A stretch of 64,000 nucleotides of DNA from CAYWWM01 sp965198025 (GCA_965198025.1 OZ240237.1:1674001-1738000), one strand, 5' to 3'. Counted from the stretch's first letter, positions 18,870 through 28,792 are shown. Notes: generated by a model not told the origin, from the letters alone. Numbers and translations are program-made.

Positions 18870-21041
18870 ATGATCACGCTTTCTTCCTCCGTTCAGTTTG
18901 TCAAAGGTGTGGGAGCCTCGCGAGCTGAAACCTTGCGGCAGAAGGCAATTCAGACGGTCGAAGATCTGCTGTTTTACCTCCCCTTCCGCTATGAAGACCG
19001 CACACGTTTGCGCGGACCGTCCGAAGTGCGTGCTGGCGAAGTTGCCACGGTGATCGCCCGCGTGCGTTCGGCGGGAGCGCTTCCGGTGCGGCGAAACCGC
19101 GTAAAGATCTTTTGTGTCGACGTAGGCGAACGTGGCGCGTATTTTCGCTGCAAGTGGTTCAACTCCGCTTGGCTGGAGCGGATGATCCGGCCGGGCCAGT
19201 ATATCGCGCTCCACGGCAAAGTGGAGTTCGACGCCTATGAGGGCGGCCTGCAGATGATGCAGCCGCAATTTGAGATTCTTCCGGAATTCACCGCCCCACT
19301 CGATACCGGCGGCATCAGCGCGGCCGGGCATTCGCTCGAAGTCGGGCGCATCGTTCCGATCTATGAAGCCGTCGGCAAGGGCCGCCTGACATCGCGGTTC
19401 TTCCGAAATGCCGTCTATTCCGCGCTGGAATCCCTTTCCGGAATCGAGGACCCGCTGCCCCGGACCGTTTCCGAACCGCTCGGATTTCTCTCGCGCTATG
19501 AGGCGTTTCGCAACGCTCATTTTCCTCCCCCCGGCACGCGGCTCGCAGACCTGGATTCGTTCCGCAGTCCGGCTCAGATTCGGCTCATCTTTGAGGAATT
19601 TTTTCTGCTCGAAACAGGCCTCGCGCTCAAGAGAATGCGCGCCCATGAACAGCCCGGTATTGCCTTCCGTACCGACTCGCGCATCCGCGAATCGCTCAAA
19701 CGCATCCTTGCCTTTCGTCCGACCACGGCACAGAAGCGAGTGCTCGGCGAGATCGTAGAGGACATGCGGGCCTCTCGACCCATGCATCGGCTGCTCCAAG
19801 GTGATGTCGGCTGCGGAAAAACTCTGGTTGCGCTCCAGGCTGCCGTTGTTGCGATCGAAAACGGCTATCAGGTGGCCGTCATGGCGCCGACGGAGATCCT
19901 CGCCGCGCAGCACTTCTTCTATTTCCGACGGCTCCTCGCACGGTCCGGCTACACTTCAGCTCTATTGAGCGGAAGTGCAGGATCGCGGGAAAAGCGTGCG
20001 GTCAAGAAGCTGCTCCGGGAAGGAGCGGCCCAGATCGGCATCGGCACCCACGCCCTGATCGAGGGCGACGTCGAGTTCAAAGCGCTCGGTTTGGTGATCA
20101 TTGACGAACAGCACCGCTTCGGCGTCATGCAGCGCCTGCGGCTAATGCAGAAGGCGCAAACCCCGGACACGCTCGTCATGACGGCTACTCCTATCCCACG
20201 CACCCTGGCTCTGACCGTCTACGGCGACTTGGATGTTTCCGTGATCGACGAAATGCCTGCGGGCCGCCGGCCTATTCTGACGCGGCAGATATCCAGTGAG
20301 GAAGCCGACCAGGCCTATGAATTCGCGCGATCGCAGGTCGCAGCAGGCGCTCAGGTGTTTGTCGTCTGCCCGGTCATCGAGGACACCTCCGTCCTGGGAG
20401 GGACTGCGTCGAGTCGCCAGACCCGCCGCGCGGCCAGTGATCTTAAATCTGCGCTGCGGATGCACGAGCATTTGGCGAAGCACGTGTTCCCGGGCATTCC
20501 GGTCGGCCTGCTGCACGGCAGGATGACGTCGGAGGAGAAGGAACGCACCATGGGCGCCTTTCAGGCTGGCGACCTGCCCATTCTGGTCGGTACTACCGTG
20601 GTGGAGGTCGGCGTGGACGTGCCCAACGCCACCGTCATGATCATTGAACAAGCTGAGCGGTTCGGACTGGCGCAACTGCATCAACTGCGAGGCCGCGTCG
20701 GCCGAGGGGCCCGCCAGTCTCATTGTCTGCTGCTTGCCTCCCGCGATCTTTCCGATGCCGGCCGGCAGAGACTCGCCGCCCTGGAGCAAACTCTCAGCGG
20801 TTTCGAGATCGCCGAACTCGACATGCGCCTGCGCGGGCCTGGAGAGTTTTTGGGTACGCGTCAGTCGGGGCTTCCAGTGCTCCGCGTCGCCAACTTGCTG
20901 CGCGATCGGGAAATTCTGGAGCAAGCGCGCCGCCTGGCTCTCGACTTTGTCGACCGCGGTGAGCGCAAGGAGCTGGATCGGCTGGCCAGTTACATCAAAG
21001 GCAACTGGAACCGCCGCCAGGGTCTCATCCGGGTCGGGTAG
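18870..21041 (+). CDS. recG: ATP-dependent DNA helicase RecG
   Basis: RecG remodels stalled forks and branch-migrates Holliday junctions. The 723-residue protein has the N-terminal wedge/OB domain (FLPFRYEDRT-type region at YLPFRYEDRTRLRG), helicase motif I GDVGCGKT, the APTEILAAQH motif, the DEQHRFG box, and motif VI ERFGLAQLHQLRGRVGRG. Length is slightly above the usual 690. A clear intrinsic terminator follows directly. No adjacent recombination gene is seen. Confidence 0.97.
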   Translation: MITLSSSVQFVKGVGASRAETLRQKAIQTVEDLLFYLPFRYEDRTRLRGPSEVRAGEVATVIARVRSAGALPVRRNRVKIFCVDVGERGAYFRCKWFNSAWLERMIRPGQYIALHGKVEFDAYEGGLQMMQPQFEILPEFTAPLDTGGISAAGHSLEVGRIVPIYEAVGKGRLTSRFFRNAVYSALESLSGIEDPLPRTVSEPLGFLSRYEAFRNAHFPPPGTRLADLDSFRSPAQIRLIFEEFFLLETGLALKRMRAHEQPGIAFRTDSRIRESLKRILAFRPTTAQKRVLGEIVEDMRASRPMHRLLQGDVGCGKTLVALQAAVVAIENGYQVAVMAPTEILAAQHFFYFRRLLARSGYTSALLSGSAGSREKRAVKKLLREGAAQIGIGTHALIEGDVEFKALGLVIIDEQHRFGVMQRLRLMQKAQTPDTLVMTATPIPRTLALTVYGDLDVSVIDEMPAGRRPILTRQISSEEADQAYEFARSQVAAGAQVFVVCPVIEDTSVLGGTASSRQTRRAASDLKSALRMHEHLAKHVFPGIPVGLLHGRMTSEEKERTMGAFQAGDLPILVGTTVVEVGVDVPNATVMIIEQAERFGLAQLHQLRGRVGRGARQSHCLLLASRDLSDAGRQRLAALEQTLSGFEIAELDMRLRGPGEFLGTRQSGLPVLRVANLLRDREILEQARRLALDFVDRGERKELDRLASYIKGNWNRRQGLIRVG

Positions 21042-21065
21042 AAAAACGCCGTTTCCGGCGTTTTT
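21042..21065 (+). terminator. Intrinsic terminator of recG
   Basis: AAAAACGCC and GGCGTTTTT form a perfect 9-bp stem around GTTTCC, ending in a T run, directly after the recG stop codon. Confidence 0.88.
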
Positions 21066-21381
21066 CGGTTCCTGCGGTAGATTCGGTTCTTGCGGTTCCT
21101 TCCGTTCCTTCGGAATACCAAATTCACTATAAAAACACTAAAAAAAGGGGCGTTTCGGGCCTTGCGGACGGTGCCTGGGTGGGGCCGGCGGCAAAGGGAA
21201 CCAGCCCGGCACGCTGTGGCATAAAAATCACCCCCGGGACTTGGATAGCGGACCCGCGATTCGGGACTCGAAGAACAGACCCACGGCACAACAAGCGTGC
21301 CGTGGCTACAGGACTCGAAGAATCAGTGCAGGCCGGAGGCCTGGCACTACTTGCGGGCTATACAGCAACGCTGAAAATGGT
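21066..21381. repeat. Gene-less stretch with dispersed repeat fragments
   Basis: No gene is seen. Positions 21066-21115 hold several TTCGGTTCCT-like heptamer/nonamer units. A GCACGCTTGTTG-type inverted repeat (ACGGCAC...GTGCCGT, 21282-21304) follows. From about 21325 the sequence CAGGCCGGAGGCCTGGC and the tail ending CTGAAAATGGTCTAGAA match the repeat copy at 50885-50952. The end overlaps the stop of the receptor gene. Confidence 0.6.
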
Positions 21382-24300
21382 CTAGAACGAGAGCCGCAGC
21401 GCAAACTGAATCTGGCGGGCTGTTCCAACGGTAGTGGAGAGCCGGCCGGCGCTCGAACTTCGACGGCCGGAGTTTCCCGAAAACACCACCACGGTGTTTC
21501 CCTCATTCCGGTCAAAATTCGGGTGGTTCAGCAGATTAAAGAATTCCGCCCGGAACTGCAGCCGTTTTTGCCCATCAATCGAGAACTCCTTCTGCGCGGA
21601 AATGTCCGCGTTGAAGACGAACGGCGAGATGATGGTATTGCGCCCCACATTCCCCAGCGTTCCCGGTGGCGGAAGCGAGAAGGCGCAGGGATCGAAGTAT
21701 AGTTGCGGAGTTCCCAGCTCCTGGCCCGCCGCCACGCCCAGGCAGCCTTCCGTGACCCCTTCGGTCGGGTTCAGACTTTGCCCGGGGATCAGATTGGGGC
21801 GAGTAGGCTCGAACAGGTATCCCGGGGTTCGGACGTTCACTTCCACCGTGGACGGCACACCAGTCCGGTAGGAGATGATTCCGCCCAGCCGCCAGCCCCC
21901 AAACACCGCCGAAAGAAACCCCGAGTTGAACCAGCGCTGCCCCGTGCCCAGCGGCGGACTCCAAAAGTAGTTCATGGCGATCCGGTGCCGGATGTCGAAA
22001 TTCGACAGGCCCCGGTCCAGCGTGCGCCTCCACCCAAACTGCGCAAGCCCGCTGCCCGGAGCGTTGGAATCATCATCCACCGACTTGCTGAACGTATAGC
22101 GGAACTGTGCCGACATTCCCGACATCGGCCGCAGGTTGGCGGAAAGCTGCAGGGAGTTATAGAAGGATTGCGCGTCTGAGGCCAGCATCGAAATCGCTCC
22201 GAACGCCGGATTCACAGGTCCCGCGCCCGGCCGGCAATTCGGCGAGGGCTGCTCACTCTTGCCACAGTCATCCGGGAAGAACAACGACCCGTCCGGCAGC
22301 GTGATCGGATAGGGAAACTGGTTCGTCTCATACCGGCGCAGCAGATGGTTCCCGCGCGCTCCTACGTACGACGCCTGCAAGCTCAAACCGCCAGCCAGTT
22401 CCTGTTGGACCGAGAAATTGTAGCGCATCACCGTCGGCGTCTTCAGGTCCTCGTAATCCACAATGTGAACGTGAGGTGGAAGCCCTCCGATAGTTGCCGT
22501 GGTGCCGACGATCGCATTGGGAAAAGTTTCTCGGGCGTCGAAATTCGGGTTCACCGCTACTTTGTTGAACGGGGCTGTGTTCTTCCTCCCGACACCGATG
22601 TATCCCAACATCTGATCGTAATAGATCCCAAAGCCGCCCGCCAGCACCGTACTCTGTCCTGCGAACGGCGTCCAACGCCAGCCGATACGCGGCGCAAAAT
22701 TGAAGCGCGACGGGTTGTCCCGCACAATCCGGTCTACCAGCACTTCCGTATCGCGCAACGTATCCGAAAGAGACGTCTGCTTCCCATGGATCTCATCGAG
22801 AACGCTTACGTACTCATAGCGCAGTCCCAGATTCAGATGGAACCGCTGGCTGACACGATACTGGTCTTCCAGATAGAGCGCGAACAGAGTCTGGCGGAAG
22901 TTCCGGTTATTGTCCCCGCCGGGCAAGGCCACCTCGACGCTCGTCCCCTGCGGTCCCCCCAGCAGAAAGTTCTCAAAACTGTTGAACCGCCACTGCCCGG
23001 CTGACATGAAGAAATTTCCGACATCCCAACGGTAGCGATGCGCCTGCAACCCCATCCGCCAAAGGTGCGCTCCGCTCTGGATCACCGCGTCGGAGGCCGC
23101 CTGAAACGTGTTGGTCACCTTTCGATCCGGCAGTGCCGGGAATGTGCCCATGGGAGTTAAGGAGGGAATCTGAATCTGCCCAAACGCGACGGCGTTGGGA
23201 GTGAAGTACAACTCGGGCGGGATGTCCAGCAGCGTGAACTCCTCGTCCCTGGTGACGGGTCGGGTGTACCCCAGACGGACGACGATCAGCCGCCGCAGGT
23301 CGAAGATATGAGACCCGACAAGCGTTGCATAATGCTGGCGGCTTTCCGTCCTGCGCTGCCACAGATAATTATTGTCCGGCCGGTGCCCGGTTGCGTCGTC
23401 GAACGTATAGCGCGCAAAGAAGCTGTCCTGATCCGACAGCTTGTGATCCACGCGCGCCGTGAAGAAACTCTCGTCCGTGGGCAGAAAATCCGATGCACGG
23501 TTCTCAGCGATCCCGCCTCCTCGGCAGGCCGAATTCGGCAGCGGATACAGCGCCAGATACGGCTGGATTTTAGGGTGCACCTCCAGCGACTGGATCACCT
23601 CGCCGTTGCAATCGGTCAGGATTCCCTGCCGGGAAAGGGCGTCCGGGAAGAAATTGACCTTCGTTTCGGTCAGCCGGTCTCGCAGCGCTTCAAAGCTCGC
23701 CATGAAAAACGTTTGATCTTTCCAGATCGGACCCGTGACCGTCGCCCCGAACTGGTTTCGCTTGAACGGAGTCGGCTCCGGCCCGGGATCGAAAAAGTTC
23801 CGTGCGTCCAGCTTGCTGTTGCGGAAGTACTCGAACAACGTTCCATGGAACTGTGGCGTTCCGGAGCGCGTGATCGAATCCAGCACCCCGCCGCTGCCGC
23901 GCCCATGTTCTGGTCCGAAGGACGTCAGCACTTGTACTTCCAGCACGGCGTCGGACCCTAATTGCACGCCTGCAGCGCTTCGGGGAACTTGATTCCGCGC
24001 GTCCATGATGTTGGTTCCGTCGAGCAGAAAGTTATTGGAAGTAGAGCGTCCGCCCACCACCGTCAGGCTGCCGCTCCCTCCTCCCCGCGATGCCGAACCA
24101 CCCGAGGGGTCTGACACGCCGGCCTGCAGCGTCGCGAGCTGGTTGTAGCTGCGCCCATTGAGCGGAAGTCCCGAAAGCTGAATTTCACTGATCTGCTCAG
24201 CAGGGGAGGAAGTAGACGGAGGTTGGTCCGCAGTCCGTTCGATACTTGGCTCTTCGCCGGCGGCGCGGGGGCCTTCCGTCACGGTGGGAGCCGCCGGATC

Positions 24301-24399
24301 CTGTGCGTTCGATGAGCTGGATGAGTTCTGGCTCCACGTTCGGCCTGGACCGCACAGCACGAGGGCCAGCAAAACAGGCAAAGAAACTTTCCGAATCAC
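21382..24399 (-). CDS. Oar-like TonB-dependent receptor lacking the N-terminal regulatory domain
   Basis: This outer-membrane beta-barrel of 1005 residues has a signal peptide (residues 1-23), then a Ser/Pro/Glu-rich linker and a plug domain starting LSGLPLNGRSYNQLATLQAG with the NNFLLDGTNIMD signature, and it ends in a C-terminal barrel closing with QIQFALRLSF (terminal Phe). The plug region is nearly identical to that of the upstream paralogue at 24421-27591. It lacks the carboxypeptidase-regulatory-like Ig domain that the paralogue has. Only 21 bases separate the two genes, so this is a tandem duplicate in one operon. Substrate is unknown. Confidence 0.9.
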   Translation of the reverse strand: MIRKVSLPVLLALVLCGPGRTWSQNSSSSSNAQDPAAPTVTEGPRAAGEEPSIERTADQPPSTSSPAEQISEIQLSGLPLNGRSYNQLATLQAGVSDPSGGSASRGGGSGSLTVVGGRSTSNNFLLDGTNIMDARNQVPRSAAGVQLGSDAVLEVQVLTSFGPEHGRGSGGVLDSITRSGTPQFHGTLFEYFRNSKLDARNFFDPGPEPTPFKRNQFGATVTGPIWKDQTFFMASFEALRDRLTETKVNFFPDALSRQGILTDCNGEVIQSLEVHPKIQPYLALYPLPNSACRGGGIAENRASDFLPTDESFFTARVDHKLSDQDSFFARYTFDDATGHRPDNNYLWQRRTESRQHYATLVGSHIFDLRRLIVVRLGYTRPVTRDEEFTLLDIPPELYFTPNAVAFGQIQIPSLTPMGTFPALPDRKVTNTFQAASDAVIQSGAHLWRMGLQAHRYRWDVGNFFMSAGQWRFNSFENFLLGGPQGTSVEVALPGGDNNRNFRQTLFALYLEDQYRVSQRFHLNLGLRYEYVSVLDEIHGKQTSLSDTLRDTEVLVDRIVRDNPSRFNFAPRIGWRWTPFAGQSTVLAGGFGIYYDQMLGYIGVGRKNTAPFNKVAVNPNFDARETFPNAIVGTTATIGGLPPHVHIVDYEDLKTPTVMRYNFSVQQELAGGLSLQASYVGARGNHLLRRYETNQFPYPITLPDGSLFFPDDCGKSEQPSPNCRPGAGPVNPAFGAISMLASDAQSFYNSLQLSANLRPMSGMSAQFRYTFSKSVDDDSNAPGSGLAQFGWRRTLDRGLSNFDIRHRIAMNYFWSPPLGTGQRWFNSGFLSAVFGGWRLGGIISYRTGVPSTVEVNVRTPGYLFEPTRPNLIPGQSLNPTEGVTEGCLGVAAGQELGTPQLYFDPCAFSLPPPGTLGNVGRNTIISPFVFNADISAQKEFSIDGQKRLQFRAEFFNLLNHPNFDRNEGNTVVVFSGNSGRRSSSAGRLSTTVGTARQIQFALRLSF

Positions 24400-24420
24400 C
24401 GTCTTCGCTTTCCGCCCTCG

Positions 24421-27400
24421 TCAGAAGGACAATCGCAACGCAAACTGGATTTGCCGCGACGTAGTAACCGTTTCGTTGATTCTACCCGCCGTCGGGTTCG
24501 GTCGGCCCGGATACGCTCCACTGAATACACCGCGCAAGGCCCGGCCGAAATTCGCCCGGTTGGGAACATTGAAGATCTCAGCACGGAACTGCAGCCGCCG
24601 CTTCGAATCCACCGTAAACTCGCGCTGTACCGACACGTCCACATTGAATACCCAGGGAGCCGTGAGCGTGTTGCGTCCCGCGTTCCCGATCGTGCCCGGC
24701 AGCGGCACGGAGAACGAACAGGGATCGAAATACATCTCCGGTCCGCCCAAGGGGATTCCCGCCGCAATGGTCGGCTGGCCCGTCCGCGGGTCGGCGCAGC
24801 CGGAAGAAACACCCTCGACCGGATTGTTCCTTCGTTCCGGCAACAGATTCGGTTGTGTCGCCGCAAACAGGTACCCCGGCGTTCGCACGCTCACTCCAGC
24901 CGTAAACGGCGTCCCGGAACGCAGTGACAGGATGCCTCCAATCCGCCAGCCGCCGAACACCTTGGATGCGATCCCAGAATTCCACAAGGGCTGTCCTCCA
25001 CCGAACGGCAGTGGATAGAGGTAGTTGAACGACAAACGGTGCCGCACGTCGAAATTCGACAACCCGCGCGCGAGAGTTCGGTCGAACCCGAACTGCGTGC
25101 TCGCTTGGGAAGGATGGCTGGCATCATCCACCGACTTGCTGAAGCTGTAGCTGGCCCGCACGGACATCCCGCTCCCGGTTTGCCGCCCGCCAGAGATCTG
25201 CAAAGCGTTGAAGAACGATTGCGCGTCCATGCCACCGAACCCAAATTCGGAAAAGTGGGGATTCACCTGCGTCGTATCGGGCGGAAAGAACAGGCTGCCG
25301 TCTTCCTGGAGGATCGGAAACGGAAACTGCACGCCCTCGTAGGCCCGGATCAGGTGGTTTCCTCTTGCCCCCACGTAGGTCGCCTGCAAGCGCCAATCTT
25401 CCGGGAACGACTGTTGCACCGACGCCGTATATCGATACGTCACCGGCACGCGCGGGTTGAAATAATCCAGCGCCTTGCCATCATACGGTTGCCCGGCGAC
25501 CGCCGCTGCCGAGTTCGGGAAAAACGAACTCGCATCGAAATTCGTCTTCACACCCCGGCTGTAGTACGGCGCGCTTGCGTCTCGTCCAAACAATGCGTAT
25601 CGCATGAGCGGGTCGTGATACACGCCGAATCCCAGACCGATCAAAGTGCCCGCCCGATTGCCAGGACTCCAGGTGAGACCGATCCGCGGCGCGAAGTCCT
25701 TCCCCGACGGATTCCGCGACAGTAAGCGCCCCCTAAAAGCCTCCGTGTCGTGCCACACGTCGGTTATATACGCGGTGTTGTTTTTCTGGTCGTGAATCAG
25801 CGTGGTGTATTCGTACCGAAGACCCAGGGAAAGGTGCAGGTTCGACCGCAACGCGATCGTATCCTGGAAATACAGACCCAGCAGCGTCTGCCGGTAAGCA
25901 TGCGCCTTGTCCGATCCTTGCAGCGCGGCCCGGACATGGGTTCCTGTGATTCCGCCTTGCAAGAAGCTTTCCAAGCTGTTGAAGGTCCACTCCCCGGCCA
26001 GTGAGTTCTGACTGTCGGAATCCCAGCGATAGCGGTGCGCCTGGAATCCCCACTTCAACGTATGTTTGCCGTGCTGCACAAACGTATCGTTCGCGAACTG
26101 GAAGGTGTTGAGAATGCCTGTGTCCGGATGCTGCGATTCCGGACCGATGGTGCTCATACCCGAAACGCTGATCCGCCCAAACTTGAACGTCCCGGGTATC
26201 AGATACAGTTCCGGCGGAACGTCCGTACCCACCGAATCCCGGAATTGGGCGGAACGGGTGTAGCCAAACCGCAGGGCCGTCAATGCCCGCAAGTTAAAGA
26301 TATGCGTCCCCACCACGGTGGCGTATTGCTGCCGACTAGTCGCGTCCGTCTGATAGAGCGTTGAGTCGCCCTTGCTCAAGCTTGTGGCATCGTCAAACGT
26401 ATAGCGCGCAAACATGCTGTCCCGGTCCGATATCTCATGGTCCAGCCGCGTGGTAAAGAAGATTTCGTTGGTTGGCAGGAAGATGGTCGAGCGGTGCTCT
26501 GCGATCCCTCGCCCGAGCAGCGTGGAATTGGGCACCGGATAGAGATTCAGGTAATCCGGAATCCTCGGGTGGAGCGGGACCGTCGCGTTCCCGTTTGCGT
26601 CAGGAAATCCCAGCCGCGATTGCCCATCCGGGAAATAGTCCAGTTGGGTTTCCGACAGACGGTCCCGCAGGGCTTCCAGACTCCCCAGAAAGTACGTCGT
26701 GTCCTTGCGCACCGGCCCCGTCAGAGTGAATCCGAATTGGTTCCGCTTGAAGGGAGGGGGTTCGGCTTCCGGGTCGAAGAAATTCCGCGCGTCCAGCTTG
26801 CTGTTGCGCAAGTATTCGAACGCCGTGCCGTGGAACTCCGGCGTGCCGGAATGGGTGATCGAGTTCACCACGCCGCCGGCCCCCCGGCCATGATCGGGTC
26901 CGAAGTAGGAGCTGAACACCTGCACTTCGTACACGGCATCCGAACCAAGCTGCACCCCGGCGGCGCTGCGGGGCACCTGGTTGCTGCTGTCCATGATGTT
27001 CGTGCCGTCCAACAGAAAATTGTTCGAGGTCGGGCGGCCCCCTGCCACGGTCAGGCTGCCTCCACCGACGCCGCGCGAAGCCGAGGCGCTCGCGGTCTCC
27101 GTTACCCCCGCTTGCAGCGTCGCGAGCTGGTTATAGCTTCGGCCGTTCAAGGGCAGGCCCGACAACTGCGTGGAGTCAATCTGCTGGACCGATGCTGCGG
27201 CCGCGCGGTCACCCCGTCCGACCGGGTCCTGCGAAGCAATCCGGCTTGCGAGTACCAGTTCGATCGTGGCTTCCTCCCCGGCCCCAAGCGCCCGTCGGAG
27301 TACGGAACTGCTTGCTCCCAAGACAGCCGCGATTTCATAGTTTCCCGGCGCAACCGCCGCGAATTCAAATCGCCCGTCTGCTTCCGTCGAGGCGCTGTGT

Positions 27401-27591
27401 TGCGCCCCTGTGGCAATGTTCCGCGCTGTTACCGTAGCGCCCGCAACCGGTGAACCCAGAGCGTCCATCACCCTTCCCTGCAATCTCCCGGCCCCGTCTT
27501 GTCCCTGGAGCGGCGCTGGTTGCCCCAGGGCCAAAACCATCCCGGCAAGCAGACAAGCAACTCGGAATAGAACCCAAAAATCTTTCTTCAT
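24421..27591 (-). CDS. Oar-like TonB-dependent receptor with carboxypeptidase-regulatory-like domain
   Basis: This 1056-residue outer-membrane protein starts with a signal peptide (ending about residue 30), then a carboxypeptidase-D regulatory-like Ig domain (residues about 35-115: LQGRVMDALGSPVAGATVTA, GRFEFAAVAPGNYEIAAVLG). Next come the plug (PLNGRSYNQLATLQAG, NNFLLDGTNIMDSS) and a large barrel ending QIQFALRLSF. Acidobacteria carry many such proteins, thought to take up polysaccharides, peptides or other large ligands. AAGGAACCG lies before ATG 27591. It is the promoter-proximal member of the pair. Confidence 0.92.
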   Translation of the reverse strand: MKKDFWVLFRVACLLAGMVLALGQPAPLQGQDGAGRLQGRVMDALGSPVAGATVTARNIATGAQHSASTEADGRFEFAAVAPGNYEIAAVLGASSSVLRRALGAGEEATIELVLASRIASQDPVGRGDRAAAASVQQIDSTQLSGLPLNGRSYNQLATLQAGVTETASASASRGVGGGSLTVAGGRPTSNNFLLDGTNIMDSSNQVPRSAAGVQLGSDAVYEVQVFSSYFGPDHGRGAGGVVNSITHSGTPEFHGTAFEYLRNSKLDARNFFDPEAEPPPFKRNQFGFTLTGPVRKDTTYFLGSLEALRDRLSETQLDYFPDGQSRLGFPDANGNATVPLHPRIPDYLNLYPVPNSTLLGRGIAEHRSTIFLPTNEIFFTTRLDHEISDRDSMFARYTFDDATSLSKGDSTLYQTDATSRQQYATVVGTHIFNLRALTALRFGYTRSAQFRDSVGTDVPPELYLIPGTFKFGRISVSGMSTIGPESQHPDTGILNTFQFANDTFVQHGKHTLKWGFQAHRYRWDSDSQNSLAGEWTFNSLESFLQGGITGTHVRAALQGSDKAHAYRQTLLGLYFQDTIALRSNLHLSLGLRYEYTTLIHDQKNNTAYITDVWHDTEAFRGRLLSRNPSGKDFAPRIGLTWSPGNRAGTLIGLGFGVYHDPLMRYALFGRDASAPYYSRGVKTNFDASSFFPNSAAAVAGQPYDGKALDYFNPRVPVTYRYTASVQQSFPEDWRLQATYVGARGNHLIRAYEGVQFPFPILQEDGSLFFPPDTTQVNPHFSEFGFGGMDAQSFFNALQISGGRQTGSGMSVRASYSFSKSVDDASHPSQASTQFGFDRTLARGLSNFDVRHRLSFNYLYPLPFGGGQPLWNSGIASKVFGGWRIGGILSLRSGTPFTAGVSVRTPGYLFAATQPNLLPERRNNPVEGVSSGCADPRTGQPTIAAGIPLGGPEMYFDPCSFSVPLPGTIGNAGRNTLTAPWVFNVDVSVQREFTVDSKRRLQFRAEIFNVPNRANFGRALRGVFSGAYPGRPNPTAGRINETVTTSRQIQFALRLSF

Positions 27592-27700
27592 CGCAATCGG
27601 TTCCTTATGTCCCAGTTTGACAGGAAGTTGCAGCGCGAACTGGAACGCCGCGTGGGAGCAATTGCGCTGTGAATTGGAATGCAGAAACTACAGTGAGGGT

Positions 27701-28129
27701 TCACGAAGCAAGGCCCTTTCCGCATTTCCCGCAGAACTGGTGGCCCGCAGGGTTCTCCGCCTGACAGAAAGGGCAGGTCTTCATGCTGGCGCGATGGGCC
27801 GATCCGGCTTTCACTTTCTCCTTGGTTTCCAAAGCACGCGGCTTAGCGGGCTTCGCCGTGGCGGCCTCTAAGCGCTCGATGGTGTCCATAATTCCGGCTA
27901 AGTCCCCAAGGAAACCGGCTTTCAGCGACTGGTAATCGTCGTCGGAGAGCTTTCCTTGAAGGTATTCAAACTGCAAATCCTTCAAGTTGTCGTACAGGAT
28001 CTGTCGTCTCCGTTCCAGATGCCGCAATTCAGGGTTCTCGAAAGGCAGGGGCGGAATATCCCGGTCCCGAACATACAACGTGAAACCGATTGCACCCACA
28101 GCCAACACTGCGCATACGAGCCAGATCAC
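27701..28129 (-). CDS. Membrane-anchored zinc-ribbon protein (CcmI-like N-terminus)
   Basis: The 142-residue product has one N-terminal membrane helix (IWLVCAVLAVGAIGFTLYV), a helical region with LERRRQILYDNLKDLQFEYLQGKLSDDDY as in CcmI/CycH-type cytochrome c biogenesis proteins, and a C-terminal zinc ribbon (CPFCQAENPAGHQFCGKCG). GTG 28129 has AGGAG five bases before it; TTG 28144 is the alternative. The frame is followed by the receptor pair on the same strand, about 110 bases away. No other ccm gene is near. A role in membrane complex assembly is a guess. Confidence 0.8.
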   Translation of the reverse strand: MIWLVCAVLAVGAIGFTLYVRDRDIPPLPFENPELRHLERRRQILYDNLKDLQFEYLQGKLSDDDYQSLKAGFLGDLAGIMDTIERLEAATAKPAKPRALETKEKVKAGSAHRASMKTCPFCQAENPAGHQFCGKCGKGLAS

Positions 28130-28267
28130 AGCTTCTCCTGGCAATCCATCCCGCCACCTCGGCGCGCGCTGCCTTCATCCCCGATTTTGTCGGCAAGCCC
28201 CGCAGACAGGTACCAATCTTTGCAGACCACCAGTTTACACGCTTCGGTACCATTTCACACGCAAAAA

Positions 28268-28360
28268 GGTAGTGTTTGAGTTTCGCTGAGGGTCTCACCG
28301 GCTATACAAGCGGGCGTTTTCGGACCATTTGTGAGACATGGAAGCAACTGAGACACTACC
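28268..28360. mobile_element. 93-bp MITE-like element with terminal inverted repeats
   Basis: The left end GGTAGTGTTTGAGTTTC (28268-28284) matches the reverse complement of the right end GCAACTGAGACACTACC (28344-28360) at 14 of 17 positions. The core GGTAGTGT is also the end of the cassette at 49680-50701. There is no gene inside, and no clear target duplication. Confidence 0.55.
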
Positions 28361-28518
28361 CGCAACCTACCCATATGATTTCATGGAACTGTGGAAGCTG
28401 CCGTCGGCACGTGCGGTGCGTCCCACCTGGACCCCGGCGCCGTTCTGCCAAACCACATGCTGGCTGCGCTGTGCTCTTTCGGTAACCACTAATCTTCTGC
28501 CAATGCGTCCCTAACCCA

Positions 28519-28546
28519 TTGCCAGTGTCTCATTGCAACGTATTAT
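28519..28546 (+). promoter_or_regulatory. Sigma70-like promoter
   Basis: TTGCCA (28519-28524) and TATTAT (28541-28546) are 16 bases apart and point to the small membrane protein at 28598. Confidence 0.5.
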
Positions 28547-28597
28547 AGAGCCTCGGATAGCTGCAAACCTTGACAACAATTTGGAGAGAGAGCCTTC

Positions 28598-28792
28598 ATG
28601 TCCTTCCTAGATGCTTCTCTGCGGGGTCCTCTCGAGCAGACCGAAAGACCAGAGCGATCCTCGGGCCCGGACTCTTCCACCGATTCAGCCCTGGCGCGGA
28701 TCTGCATAGAACTTTTTACCCTGGCAGGCCTTTATGCTGCAGTGATTGGTTTAATTGCTGGGATCGGTGCGGCTCTCTTGTTTGCTGACTAG
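28598..28792 (+). CDS. Small membrane protein upstream of tilS
   Basis: The 64-residue product has a Ser/Glu/Arg-rich N-terminus and one C-terminal membrane helix (FTLAGLYAAVIGLIAGIGAALLF). TTGGAGAGAGAGCCTTC before the ATG and the promoter at 28519-28546 support real expression. It might be a single-pass accessory protein. No family is recognised. It precedes tilS by 102 bases. Confidence 0.5.
   Translation: MSFLDASLRGPLEQTERPERSSGPDSSTDSALARICIELFTLAGLYAAVIGLIAGIGAALLFAD

Larger units (their letters stand above)
28130..28597. other. Gene-less stretch with small inverted-repeat element and promoter
   Basis: No gene is seen in these 468 bases. They hold a 93-bp inverted-repeat element (28268-28360), a third partial copy of its end (AGTGTCTCATTGC, about 28524-28536), and a sigma70-like promoter at 28519-28546. 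Confidence 0.6.

Noticed and set aside
18768..19913. 381-codon minus-strand frame over recG
   Set aside because: Antisense shadow of a clear RecG.
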